From assembly GCA_003049465.1 (NCBI GenBank), contig PYSS01000024.1:298827-362826 (forward strand): a stretch of DNA of 64,000 bases, in the 5' to 3' direction. Shown here piece by piece: positions 40,406-51,093 of the stretch. Below the pieces are notes generated by a model. It saw nothing but the letters and a program-made list of their open reading frames with translations. It made no database searches and was not told the DNA's origin. How positions within the stretch are numbered: position 1 is the stretch's first letter; each line of letters opens with the position of its first letter. The stretch is from Magnaporthiopsis rhizophila. Taxonomy: Eukaryota; Ascomycota; Sordariomycetes; Magnaporthales; Magnaporthaceae. The translations under genes and the position numbers were made by a program.

Positions 40406-41830
40406 TCATCTCGTGGCGGCGCAAAACCTGGCGTACATTTCGTCCCAGGACATAGCCTCAGGGGTCGGCTCGTCGAGGTCGACATCATCCGCCGAGAGCT
40501 CGGTCATGCGCTGCTCGAAGGGGAGGAGGCTCGAGCAGCCGTCATTGTTATCAGGGTCGTAATAGCCGACCTGGTACTCCCGCCACTCCCTCTTTTTGCG
40601 CTGTGGGAACACTTGGACTTTGGGCAAGTCACCGTAAAACCGCGATTCGTCGAGACGGTAGAGCTCGCGGGCATAGCAGGGCCTGAGCTCAGTCAGGTTC
40701 TGCTCATCCAGTGGGTCTTGTTGCGCCGAGGGATGTTCTTGCGAGTCTGTGTGGCCCCCGGTCAGGAGTGCCATCATCTCCCGATCCTGTTGCAGAAGCT
40801 GCCGAATCTCCTCTTGCGAAACCGGAGGGAAATCTTCGTCGGAGTCGTCATCACCGTCTATCGACGCGCTGTGGCGGGTGATGCTGCCGTCTTGGCGGCA
40901 AGCCTCGTTCTTCGGCTCAAGGACGAACTCTGACGAATGCTCGCTACCCTCCGAGTCATAGGCAAGGTCGTGCACCAGAGGGAGACCTGTAGGAAGAAGA
41001 TGGGTGGCAGTGTCTGAAGATGTGAGGTCAATTTTGGTGATCGTGCTAGGCGAAGCTAGATGGAGTGAAGATAACGCACTTTCGTCTGTAGGGGTTAAGT
41101 CGGCGACGACTATTATCCGCGACATGGATAACTTCGGCGTAGCAGGAACCGTCGCGTCGGCAATCTCTCGAGGCGGCGAGTTCTCTACGATCATGACGGA
41201 GCTGATGGATAAGCACTGGCTAGCCTCGTGCTGCTTGCTGCGGAAAACTGCTTTGCCTTTTCCTGGAGGAATAGGCGTGGCGAGCGGTGACGAAGGTGGG
41301 GAAGAGCAAGTCGTGACCTCCTGGGGGGACCAAGGGCTAGTTTGCGGGGAAGACACTTGGGCGTTGGAACCGCTGCCTTCCGCGATTGTGCTCAGGGTGG
41401 AAGCTGTGGTATCCTGTGAGAGCTCATCGGAAGAGGCGTCCTAGATCTCTCCGATGGCATGGTGCGGGATTTCCACGCTGATTCTCTGCTGAGGAGAGCT
41501 GTTGTTGACGTCCGCAGTGGTCGATCCAGACTGGACGTGGGACATGCGCCGGTTGATGTCCGGGTGCGGCAGAGCGATCATGCCCCAGTCTGTCGCGCGG
41601 AGGGACGCCGTGGCGCGAGCGGCCTTGGTTTTGATTTTAGACGGCAGGGACCTGGTCGCCAGTATCACCTTGATGGATATGGCGCCGCAGCGATCTCGTG
41701 CCCGCACCCCCATTGATGGCTTGGAAGGAGCCCTTGCGATGGAGCGTCCATCAGAGTGGTCATTGCTGCTTTCCGCCGACTCTTTGCGTGAGGCGGGGTG
41801 ACCGCCCCAGAGCCGCTTGCGAAGAGGCAT
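40406..41830 (-). pseudogene. Orphan protein gene interrupted by one in-frame TAG
   Basis: On the minus strand one frame runs from ATG 41830 (MPLRKRLWGGHPASRKES) to a stop at 40406-40408, interrupted only by TAG at 41443-41441. Both sides have similar Ser/Thr-rich, low-hydrophobic character, so they look like one protein of about 475 codons. The C-terminal part is more conserved-looking (ARELYRLDESRFYGDLPKV, EWREYQVGYYDPDNND, AMSWDEMYARFCAATR). The TAG could be a CAG nonsense mutation or read-through. It also ends in 'ctag', so it could be the 3' edge of an intron whose donor I could not identify. A TATATA element at 42241-42246 may be the promoter. Family not recognised; possibly nuclear or regulatory given its composition, but this is weak. 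Confidence 0.5.
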
Positions 41831-43130
41831 GGTTGCGTAGGCTCGTTGTGAAGTGAAGATGGCTTCGTCCAGCGATGGACGGGGAGGAATAGGCGCTATG
41901 AGGTTCAAATGATGCCGGACATACAAATTTATGATTTTGCGATGCTGGAAAGATGGTGCCGATAGAAAAGAGTTGGCAGATTGATGAGGCTGGGTTGGGT
42001 GCGGTCGTTGATGCCCAAGTGCCTAAAAGAGACTCAAATGGGAGTAGGGAGACGTGGACCAATCACGGCAGGGGGATTGGCGCTGATGTGGAAGCTATTG
42101 GGATAAGCGTTTACTGGGGGGATAAGATGGTTGGTTGACGCTGCGCTGAAGATGAGGCTGCTGCTGGTCGAGATCAGCTCGAGGTGCGAAGAGTTGTTGT
42201 GGGGAGAGTTGTTGAGGGTGGGGAGAGAGAGTTGGAGGAGTATATAGGGAGCACAGTACTGTTGGTGCCTGACCGCAGGGCCCGATTCCCAAGGCACTCA
42301 TTGCTGCCTTGAGCGGCGAACCCTGGATGTTTGCCCCTAGGGGAGTCGCCGGGGAACCAAAACTCCAACGTCAGGTGAAATATTATAGGGCGCCAAGGCT
42401 CATCTCGAGCTTGCTTGAGAGCTTGCTTGAGACGGCTTCGCAGTCCAATTAGCTATCCTTGCTGTTGAAGCTGGGAGCAGGTGGACGTCGAAGAACAAAG
42501 GTGGCCACTTACCAAGTCTGAGTCAACAAGCCGCTCGACTCCGGGATTCGACGGTCTAAAGACAAAGAGGGATTATTTGCAGAACAAAGGTGCACATGGC
42601 CGAGAGATTGGAAAGAGTAATTTGAGAGCGGACAAGTAGGACTCAAAGGTTAATTAACAACAATCGGCCAAGGTGTGACGCGGTAATACCTGTCTCGTTC
42701 GAAAACAATTCTTCCAGTCCTCTTCGGTGTCGTCCTCGCCTTTGCAATCTGCTGAAGTCCATCTCACCCACCGGCTCTCGTGCGATTGGTCTTAACTGGT
42801 AGGGTGACCGGCTGCGTGGTAATGGCTGGGTAATGGAGTGGTGGTAATATTAGATCACTGCAAGGACGCGCCCGAGGTTGCTCTACCCCGAGAGAGTTAC
42901 AAAGGTGTGAGTACAGGTCAATGTCAGACTTACATGTCTAGCTCGGTCGCCCCGCGCTCGATTTGTCTTTGACCGAGGCCAGGTCTGTCTTGTTGCTTGA
43001 TCTTTGAGAATATATAGGACCGCCTTGACGGTGGGCTCTCCGCCGTGAGGGAAGGGCTCGCCTATCTGCTCTCCACCAGCTAGGTAAGTAGAAGGCGCCA
43101 GCGGACTGGAATGCAAAAGTTTACGCACCT
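41831..43130. other. Intergenic region
   Basis: About 1.3 kb containing the presumed promoter of the minus-strand gene. A repeated phrase (gagcttgcttgaga) occurs at 42406-42433. No gene recognised. Confidence 0.4.
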
Positions 43131-43139
43131 TGGGTCTGC

Positions 43140-43290
43140 CCGCACTCCGGCATCATTGGTGGTGGATTTGGGGTAAACTTATCGTTGCCTAGGCCAACTC
43201 AACTCGGATGGGAAGACCAGCCAGCTCGAATCCGTTCATTTTTTCGAGGGCCTCACGTGCGTTGGCCGGATCATTGTTACCCGTCCAAGC
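43140..43290 (-). pseudogene. Fragment of an RBM39/RSD1-type splicing-factor RRM
   Basis: The minus strand encodes DPANAREALEKMNGFELAG, PIRVELA and a stop at about 43189. One base out of phase the sequence continues LGNDKFTP. This matches the end of an RRM in the CC1/RBM39 splicing-factor family, where the order is AREALEKMNGFELAGRPIRVGLGNDKFTP. Only this strip of about 45 codons is present, with one frameshift and no other RRM sequence nearby. It is a gene fragment. Confidence 0.65.
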
Positions 43291-43556
43291 CAGAGGTTGA
43301 ACTGGAATTAGTTCACTGCGCCGCCGCTGTCGACGGCGGCGAGAGTGATTCGCGGATTGTAATTTCGACACGCGCAGGGTTGAATCCTCCCAGTCGTGCC
43401 AGCAGGGCCGGTGTGCGCATGGGCGGCGCTGACCATATGTAAAAATGGTAATGTGTTTGTGTTTGAAAAAGTAAAATCTGCCTAGTGAAGATGGTATGTT
43501 TGATAACGCGGGGTTGTGTCACGTGAGCCCAGCCGCCTTGCCTCACCGCCTTTGGC

Positions 43557-45206
43557 ATGAGGCGAGAGTGCACCCGCCAAGGTGGTAAGTTGGTCGATGT
43601 GTACGTCATCGAGTGGGGGATAGAAGCGCGCGACTTCCTGGGCCAGTCGGGCCCACCGGAGCTCATCCTTGAAATTTTGAGGAGCTGCGACTCGATCCGG
43701 GATATTCTCTCCTTCACGGCGACCTGCCATCGACTCTACTACCTCTGGCACGCCGGCGCGCCAAGCGTGCTTTGGCCCGTTTTCTTACGCAATGGACCTG
43801 AATTTGACGACGCGCTGATTGCGGTAGGTGTTGTCAGGGCCTCGTAGTTCGTTTTTTTTTTTTTTTTTTTTTACGAATTGCTAATTTTGCCTCGGCTGCC
43901 TCCCAGTCTCGTCTTACAACCCTGGTTCATCTGGCCGAGGCCAGGGGTGAGCTCCCACCCATTGGTATGTCGCCAGGAGATTTCACTGGCCACCGCCGAG
44001 CTCCGACGGTCGAGGAAACCAAGACAGCTACTGCCTTCGGCCGTATCGTGGACGCCTTGGCCGCCGGGGCCAGTTACCTGGACATAGATGTTCCCAGTAA
44101 TTGAGAGGGCCCACGCTCAGCGCCGGGAGACGACGACGAATGGGGACCAGAGGACCCCTCCCCTCCCGCATGCCTGAATAGGAAGCCGCGTTCGCAAGGC
44201 ATTGTACAGGTCCTTCGTCTGTGGCGCAGCACTGGCCGGGACGTACAACGAGCCCGTCTGCGAGGCCTGGGAAAGCGATGACTGGGTCATCAATAACCTT
44301 GTTCACCGTTTCCGTGAAGAAGAAGAGAGAGGCCTTCAGCTGTCGGACGACGAGCTCGAACTCCTCGAGCGTTTTACGGTCTGCAACCCACGGGCATCCC
44401 CCGAGGCCGGAGAGGCCGTCTTTGGCCCTCTCTGTGACTGGCTTCTTGACAGCATCATGTCCGATTCCGAGCCGAGGCAGGCATATGCCGACCGGTTTGA
44501 GAAGGGCTTTGGTAGAGCCTTTTGCTGCCCAAACATCAACTCCTCCGGCTCATGCCCGTATCCGAAGAGGTTGACCTGAGGCGACGGCAGCCACTCGGAT
44601 GCACAGCTTGTGGCGTGGGAAATCATCCAAATGATTTGGTTGGACCACCACTTCACCGAGATGACCACTCAGTGGTCTCAATGCCAGTGCTATGCGGCAG
44701 AACGCATGGATGAGGACGAAAAGCCTTTCCCAACAGCTGCCGTCGTCTTCTTGGGGGAGTTCAGGGCTGAAGAGGCAGTCTTGTTTTAGCAAACGGAGGG
44801 ACAAGAGTACCATCCCGTCTTCACCGATTTTGCTGTCTTGCGGCAAAGAGATCACGACGAGTCGGAGTATGGGAATCCTGTCGACGCCGACGATGGATTC
44901 GATTTTTATCCCCGCCAATACACAAAACCCGGTGTCACCCTCTTTTACCATTGGATCTCCCGCCTGTCCAGACACAGCCGGGAGTTCACCAGCAACTCAC
45001 CAGCCGTGCCTTTGAAGTTCAAGTTTTTCGACTTTTTTCCTCGACGCAGCATAGGACTTCGAATGGCGGAGTTCGAATCGGCTTACAGGCAAGCTGTTGG
45101 GAGCTATGGAATTCTCGTTCACGATAATATGGAGGGTCGTGAAGCGGATAGCTTTGATGGGTTCAGCGACGGTTCAATGTTCTTTTGGACAGACTCAATA
45201 AGTTGA
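43557..45206 (+). pseudogene. F-box protein gene carrying two in-frame nonsense codons
   Basis: Exons 43557-43823, 43907-44096 and 44182-45206, with introns 43824-43906 (GTAGGT...TCCCAG) and 44097-44181 (GTAATT...GAATAG), both in phase. The N-terminus has an F-box (PPELILEILRSCDSIRDILSF). The middle matches a Sordariomycete F-box family: LYRSFVCGAALAGTYNEP, EAVFGPLCDWLL, FGRAFCC, SDAQLVAWEIIQMIW. The last exon is one continuous frame but contains TGA at 44577-44579 and TAG at 44787-44789, both followed by clearly family-like sequence to TGA 45204-45206. Such proteins recruit targets to SCF ubiquitin ligases. With these stops the product would lose its C-terminal third. Unless an unseen intron removes them, this is a recently inactivated gene. 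Confidence 0.65.
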
Positions 45207-45815
45207 TACCCATCGCGATGGATGAGAAAAAATGACAGTGTATTTCAAGATAATAGATGTCATGCTGTCTGAGGAGCAAACAGTCTCCTTGAATGTAGTA
45301 GGATAAAATACATGGATATCAACGGGCCGAGAAGCGCACTTTCCATCACTATTAATTAATCAAGACAGCTCTCGATGGAGAGGTCCCATCAGCTCGGGAG
45401 CGGGCGATGTGTGTCTTGACGCGCTTGATATGGACCAACTTCACCGTCACCCACGACCCGTAAAACTACAAAGGATGACGGCTATTAACGTGTGGTCGGC
45501 ACTTCTATGTGAAGGTGGAAATGGTGACCTGCCTGAAAGTAGAGGCCTATGCAGTAGACCTAATTGGTTGCTCTAATTATTTCTAAGGAAGTAGCACGAA
45601 AGGTTGCTAAGAGTATGAGAACCTCTGGCTCTATATATACAGGTGCGCTACAGCGGTGCCGAGCACTCGTCGACCTCAGCCGGACTGGCTTCTCTAACGC
45701 GCGTCGGGCTCCTAATACCGAATCCCGCCCGTAAATCCCCCGTGTTGACCCGTGCTTCTGCGGTAATGTGTGTATGAGCGACGCCGACCACCGTGAAGAT
45801 GGTCACATGCGCATG
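45207..45815. other. Intergenic region
   Basis: About 0.6 kb downstream of the broken F-box gene. A tatatata element near 45633 has no recognised gene after it. Confidence 0.4.
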
Positions 45816-45819
45816 TGTT

Positions 45820-46083
45820 CTTTCAACGTATCGTCAGCGTTGTTCAACGTGGTGTTAACGTTGCTTAATTCGTGGACGGCGCCGCCCTGTGAAGATGGTG
45901 AAATGTGCAGGGGCGGCGCCGTCGCGTAATATCCCGGAGGGGCGTATAACGTTTTCAACGTATCGTCAACGTTGTTCAACGCGTCGTTAACGTCGTTTCA
46001 TGTGTGGGCGGCGCCGCCCTTCAAGGCCACGCACGACGTGAAGGGCGGCGCCGTCCACCGTGAAGATGGTTACATGGCGAATT
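45820..46083. repeat. Two 132-bp tandem units with GC-rich palindromes
   Basis: Two diverged units of about 132 bases (45820-45951 and 45952-46083) each carry tttcaacgtatcgtca, then gttgttcaacg and gttaacgt, then a GC palindrome around ggcggcgccgcc, then gaagatggt. In the second unit a perfect 15-base inverted repeat, cggcgccgcccttca (46009-46023) with tgaagggcggcgccg (46039-46053), can form a strong hairpin. A further copy of accgtgaagatggt lies at 45790. No coding frame is seen. Confidence 0.75.
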
Positions 46084-46132
46084 ACGGAAAGCCAGTAAGC
46101 TCATCAACGAGTTAGTAGTCAAATTGAGACCA

Positions 46133-47497
46133 CTACTCTTTTTCGCCGCTCCCATACTTGTCCCACAGATCGTCGAACGAGAGGCTGGCGTCGGCCTGGG
46201 CGTCGGGACAGGAGGCAGGACGGGAGATGGGATGGGAGGCAGTGGGCGGCGCCTCCGTCTCCGCCACTCCATTCTCGGCGCGGGGCCTCTCGACCCGGTC
46301 GCGGGACGGGTTCAAAGGTTTCCGGTGACGCGCCGGGCGCTCCTTGAGCTTGCTGGAGCAGACTGGGCGTGGTATGTGGGCGCTGTGGGCGTCGACATCT
46401 GCGACACCGGTGCTGCCGTCCGCATCTTCTGCGGCCGGATCCTCGGCGGAGTGGGCCCTCATCCGCTGCTGGAACGGCCTAAAGGGCCTGCCGAACTTGC
46501 CCAGTCCTGGCCGGAATTTGACCGAGTGGTCGGCAGACCTTGTGGCGCGCAGACAAGCCGGGCACGGCTCCATCATGGTGGAGCACGACGACGAGTAGAA
46601 GCGGTTGTCGTCCCAGTACCGCCGGCCCTCGAGCTCCATCAGGCCCTGGATTGGTGCTGGGTGATGGCCCCACCAGTGCTGCCAATCTCGTGGCACGCCT
46701 TCCTGCCAGGGCTCCGGGGCGCGTCCCGTCTTGCCTCGCGAGAGCCGCTTCTGCCTCCCGAACGGACTCTCGAGCTGTCGTCCGTCAATGCGCGGTCTTG
46801 GGATACACTCCGACTCGGTCACAGGCCGCACAGGCAGGACGTCAAGGCCCAGATTACACAGCAGCTTGCCTCTGGCGAGCTCGAGAAATAGCTGGGGCTC
46901 GTCGAACTGAAGCGTCTCCATATTTTGTGGACAGAAGCGATGAGCGAGGGGGTCGTCGTCGTCTTCGTCGACGCCAGTGTGTCTGTCGCTACTGTCGATG
47001 TGGACAGGGGAGTTTGCGAGACTCCTGCCCCTGTTGTTTACAACAGAGAGCTGGTCCTTGATGTTGCACCCGATATGTTCACCGCCGAGGTTGTGCACCT
47101 TCCTGATGCTGATAGCGCTGACGGTAGACAGCAGAGTGGGGTGTGCTTGCTGTCTCTGCTGTCTCCACTGGTGGTGGAGGACGGCGGCGGCAGACGGCAC
47201 CTCTGAGAAGAGAAGAATCTCTTGGGTTGTTGGAGACTCGGTGGCAGGATCAAAGAGGCCTTGGGGAGCAACGTAGTAGTGACGCCTTCTCACTTTTAGG
47301 ACCTCCTTGCGAGCCAGTTCCTCGAAGTCGAACTCCCGTGGCCAATTTTGGGGATTGTAGGGCACGTCTTCGCCTGGCTCTTGGATGACGATACCCTTGA
47401 TTGCTGTTGTGACCTTCTTCTTGATGCTCGAGCACCATCTTTTGAGGCGTATGGCGATGGTGGGACGTCCAAAGACGTGATGATCGGGAATCTGCAT
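46133..47497 (-). CDS. Orphan protein of 454 residues
   Basis: Single exon with ATG at 47497; the frame extends four codons upstream without an ATG. The N-terminus (MQIPDHHVFGRPTIAIRLKR) has a basic amphipathic start that might be a targeting peptide. Other visible features are NPQNWPREFDFEELARKEV near residue 50, a Gln/His patch (HHQWRQQRQQAH), an acidic DEDDDDPLAH, a WQHWWGHH Trp/His cluster, and a CPAC pair near residue 310. The Pro/Arg-rich C-terminus ends in SFDDLWDKYGSGEKE. No family is recognised and no membrane segment is seen. It lies next to palindromic repeats and broken genes, consistent with a fast-evolving orphan. Confidence 0.6.
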   Translation of the reverse strand: MQIPDHHVFGRPTIAIRLKRWCSSIKKKVTTAIKGIVIQEPGEDVPYNPQNWPREFDFEELARKEVLKVRRRHYYVAPQGLFDPATESPTTQEILLFSEVPSAAAVLHHQWRQQRQQAHPTLLSTVSAISIRKVHNLGGEHIGCNIKDQLSVVNNRGRSLANSPVHIDSSDRHTGVDEDDDDPLAHRFCPQNMETLQFDEPQLFLELARGKLLCNLGLDVLPVRPVTESECIPRPRIDGRQLESPFGRQKRLSRGKTGRAPEPWQEGVPRDWQHWWGHHPAPIQGLMELEGRRYWDDNRFYSSSCSTMMEPCPACLRATRSADHSVKFRPGLGKFGRPFRPFQQRMRAHSAEDPAAEDADGSTGVADVDAHSAHIPRPVCSSKLKERPARHRKPLNPSRDRVERPRAENGVAETEAPPTASHPISRPASCPDAQADASLSFDDLWDKYGSGEKE

Positions 47498-47499
47498 CT

Positions 47500-49685
47500 T
47501 GAGTGACAAGGCGCAAGGCGAGCGATCTCTTCAGTAAAAGGGCCAAACGCCAGCACATCTCCGGAAGCAGAGGCCAGACGGAGAACGCAGAAGCCATGGC
47601 TGATTTAAGTTCGTGGTGGGTGGTGGAGACAATTGAGGGGGACAAAGAGTTCAGCCAGGAAAGCAAAAGAAACAAGGTGTTTGTGGTGGAAGAAACCATG
47701 AAGTCTCTTGTCCGGAAATCTGACGTGCCCATTGTGCTTCTTCTTTACGGCGAGGGCAGATGGCCTGGCATGTCTAGGTGGTTAAACGAAAGCGTCGGAG
47801 AAAATCTCCAACGGTGTTTTGGATGTGTGCTGGGTGCTGCGATGTTGTTCACGTCGAGAACCGGGGACCGTCGTGGATGAAGGTGGCGTGTCTGGAACCA
47901 GAAGCAGGACAGAGAGCGAAATTCTGCAGAGTAGAATAAGGGCGACGAGGAAAGGAACAAAGCGGGAGGCAGAAAGGCCCAATCCGTGGTAGAGCAGGTG
48001 CAGCCGCAAATCTCGTCAACCAATGGAATTGTGGACCCGGAGTTCTTCATGGTCCCAGCCGTTTATGGGAGCCGGCTGGAACTTTCTCTTTAGGGGCGTC
48101 GAGATCGTGTAGAAACGGCACGCCTGCCCGCTTTTAGCCGCTGCCAACACCCGTGAATCCTTGTGGTATCTGCCTTCGACGCCGTCACTGAACTGGCTGC
48201 GTGCGTCCGACTGGGAAGGTAGAGAAGTTTCCGTCTTTGATTTTCCTACGCTTTCGGAGAAGAAGGCTGGCAGGACCGGGCCGGAACACAGAGTTCAGTT
48301 CTTTGGGATCTCTGTGCCTGCCCACATGTCCTCATCGTCATATCCCTCCATGGACCATCTCGCAGCCTGGAAACGGCAGCAGGATGGATTTCCCCCAAGA
48401 CAGGTAGACTCGAGCCTGCACGTATTTAAGGAAGCAGGTAGATTGTGAGCGCCCATTATACTTGGCGACGTCCGCCGGTACATCCTTTGAATATCAGCAA
48501 GCACTGCCGCGATGCAAGTGTCTAGATGGAGCTAGGCCTCCGGTTCTTGGGGCCGATCCTGGGGTATTGGCAAGCCTGGCAGCCGTAACTACCATACCCG
48601 CCTGTCCGCTCCTTCCCCGCAACACCAGTCCCCTGGCATGTTCAGGCTTTCCTAGCTTGCATGTCCAGGGCCTGACACCGAGCTATGATGCCCATAGGCT
48701 GTCATCCAAGGCCATTGCTGCGTCGCTGCCAGACTGCCCTCCCGCCTGTGGCTGCCCTTAACGAGGGTTTTTAGCTGCCGCAGCCTGCCAAGTGACGCCA
48801 TAGCCTAATGCGTGCTGCTAGACGCTGCCTATCTGACTGTACGTAGAAAGAGCCACAACATGGATGGAATGGCGACATGTGGTAGGCGATGTGTGTTTTT
48901 GGACAACGTTCACGTATGGGTTAGACTCCTCGGTTCACGGCCAAGATGGAAGGTGTGACACCTTCGGCCATGCCAGTAATTACAAGGCAACGTCCAGGGA
49001 TTTGAACAAAGGATCACTCCGCGTGGTTCCCAATATTACTCCTGATGATGTATGGCAAAAGCCTCATCGTTTTCCTTCTTGAAACCCAGTAAGCCACCAG
49101 GCATCCGAGGCTCCCGGCTGTGTAAGTGCGATACTGAGGCCAGCTACGACTGTACCAAGCCTCTGTGTGATAATTTTACCCCCGACGCAGGCCAATGCTA
49201 CGCGCTGGCATGTTCAGCCGCTTTTTGACATGGGTAGGTGTTCAAGGAGGTGTGGAGCGGGATGTGATCGCAATTATCGCATCTTATCAAAAGGATTCAA
49301 CGTGCATGAAATAATGATCCGCCATTGGTTACAGCGCCACATCCCCGGCCGAGCCGCATGCCACACAGCCTGATTGCAGCATAGCCCAGGCCACAATGAA
49401 ACACAACGGTCTGTGCACTAGGTAGCCTCGAGCAATGCTGGTGAAGCCGGGGCTCGCGAGACAGGCATCCGTCCAGGTAGCCGCCAAGGAGCGGGACCCG
49501 CATGGAAATTGCCTCGCTTCGGTCCGGCGTCAAGGGCAAAAAAGTCCGACGTATTGGTGGCTTTGCGAGGCCACATCGACAGTAGACCGATTGAAACCAG
49601 GGACGAGAGCGAGAACCTCTGGCAAGGAGGGAGTCTTGCCTTCGATATCAACGGTGATCTGGATAGAAGATCATGGTAGGGTCGA
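47500..49685. other. Intergenic region without recognised gene
   Basis: About 2.2 kb. Short frames occur on both strands but no domain is recognised. A 125-codon frame at 47503-47880 overlaps the promoter side of the orphan gene and is probably not coding. Confidence 0.4.
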
Positions 49686-49689
49686 CGGA

Positions 49690-49696
49690 TATAAAG
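49690..49696 (+). promoter_or_regulatory. TATA box of the small secreted protein gene
   Basis: TATAAAG lies 184 bases before the ATG at 49880, with a CA/CT-rich leader (49740-49875) typical of highly expressed fungal genes. Confidence 0.6.
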
Positions 49697-49879
49697 GGCG
49701 AGCGCCGGTTCGCCTTGGGGTTGTGGCATTGTATCTCCATATCCATCAGCTTCATCACTTCACCTCATCAGCAACACATCTCAAAACACCCTCCTCGCCA
49801 TTCTATCTTCGCCGGCTTTTACAGCAGCACAAAATCTCCAGCTTAACCATAACCCACACCCTTCCCAACACCACCCACG

Positions 49880-50531
49880 ATGCGTTTCAACTTCAAGGCC
49901 ATCGGCGTCACCGCCCTCCTCTTCGGCGCCCCTACGCTGGCGTCCCCCGCCCCGCAGCCTGAGCTGGAGTTCGTTGAGCCCAGGGGTAACGTGCCGAGCG
50001 TGATCATTGGCGGCACCGGCTTGGTCTGTGCCGTCTGGACGCTCCAGTACAACTACAGGAACGGCATCAACAAGGACGCGGTAAGTTGACGGTCTATCTG
50101 TCGTTGTCGGCTTGCCCATGTCTTTCATCGCGATTACTAACTCTACTCTACCCCATTAGGCCGCCGACATCCACCGCGCATTCACGCTCGAATCCGGCCG
50201 GCTCAAGGAGGTGACCAAGAAGTACAGGGAGGCCGCAAAGGACAAGGCGCCCAAGGTGATCTCGCAGATGGAGGGCTACGAGACGCAGATCAGCAACCTA
50301 GAGCGCGCGTACGCCGGTGCCATCGCCAAGGCCGCGGGCGACAACAAGAAGCAGAAGGAGGTGGCGCTCAAACACTTCCAGGACCTCGAGAGGATCGGCA
50401 AGAGCGTCGAGAGGGGCTGCAACGACATCGCGAAGAGCGCGCCCAAGCCGCCGCCGCCGTCCAAGAAGCGCCCCGGCAAGCGGAGCGTGCAGCGCCGCCG
50501 CGTTGCCCGGGCTGTGCCGTTCGCTGCCTAG
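49880..50531 (+). CDS. Small secreted protein with helical body
   Basis: Two exons, 49880-50080 and 50160-50531, around a 79-base intron (GTAAGT...CCATTAG with an ACTAAC branch site), phase 0; 190 residues. A signal peptide (MRFNFKAIGVTALLFGAPTLAS) is followed by a hydrophobic segment (VPSVIIGGTGLVCAVWTLQY). A charged heptad-like helical part (HRAFTLESGRLKEVTKKY onward) is likely coiled coil. The C-terminus is basic with several KR dipeptides (KKRPGKRSVQRRR) that could be Kex2 sites. Only two cysteines are present. No family is recognised. It could be a secreted protein or a small single-pass membrane protein. Confidence 0.75.
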
Positions 50532-51093
50532 GCTAAGGGCAGGGGGACGAGGAGTGGTGGCTGGTAAGAAAGCGAGCCAAGGGGTCAGGCGGACCTCCGA
50601 TGGTAGTTCTGGATTAGGAGGCGGCATTGCTTGGGAAGCGGGCGCGGGAGTTTTTGCATCGTTTGGCGTTTAGCTTGTGTCGAGTGAGCATAGCGTAGCA
50701 TTGTTCTTGGTTGGCTTTGGCATTTATCGGCGTTTGGCATTTATCTGGTAGGTATCTACATTTCTATGGAACAAATTTCGCGATTTTCCGTTGCGAATCC
50801 CGCTTGATACTCCCCCGGATCGAGATGTGGGACTTAAATGATGATCCGGGGAATCTAGATGCAAGACAGCTGTCGCATATCAAATCTCGGGACATCCTGC
50901 CGCAATCTGGGATGTCAGATTTAGGTGGGGGTCTTGATCGAAAAGGGACTAGGCCTCCAGACAAGGCCCCAGGTGCCCCTGGCTCTGCTGACCTCCCTGT
51001 ATGTTGGCTGGCAGGGATTCGTGATACGGATCCATGGGCTCCCCTCATGCTCAAAAAGATCTGCCGAGACTCTTTCCATGGCAGCGTTCCCCG

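Noticed and set aside
45820..46083. A CRISPR-like array
   Set aside because: Only two diverged long units with no short identical repeats and regular spacers, and the genome is eukaryotic.
47503..47880. A 125-codon plus-strand frame upstream of the orphan gene
   Set aside because: No domain, no promoter or splice support, and it overlaps the likely promoter of the divergent orphan gene.
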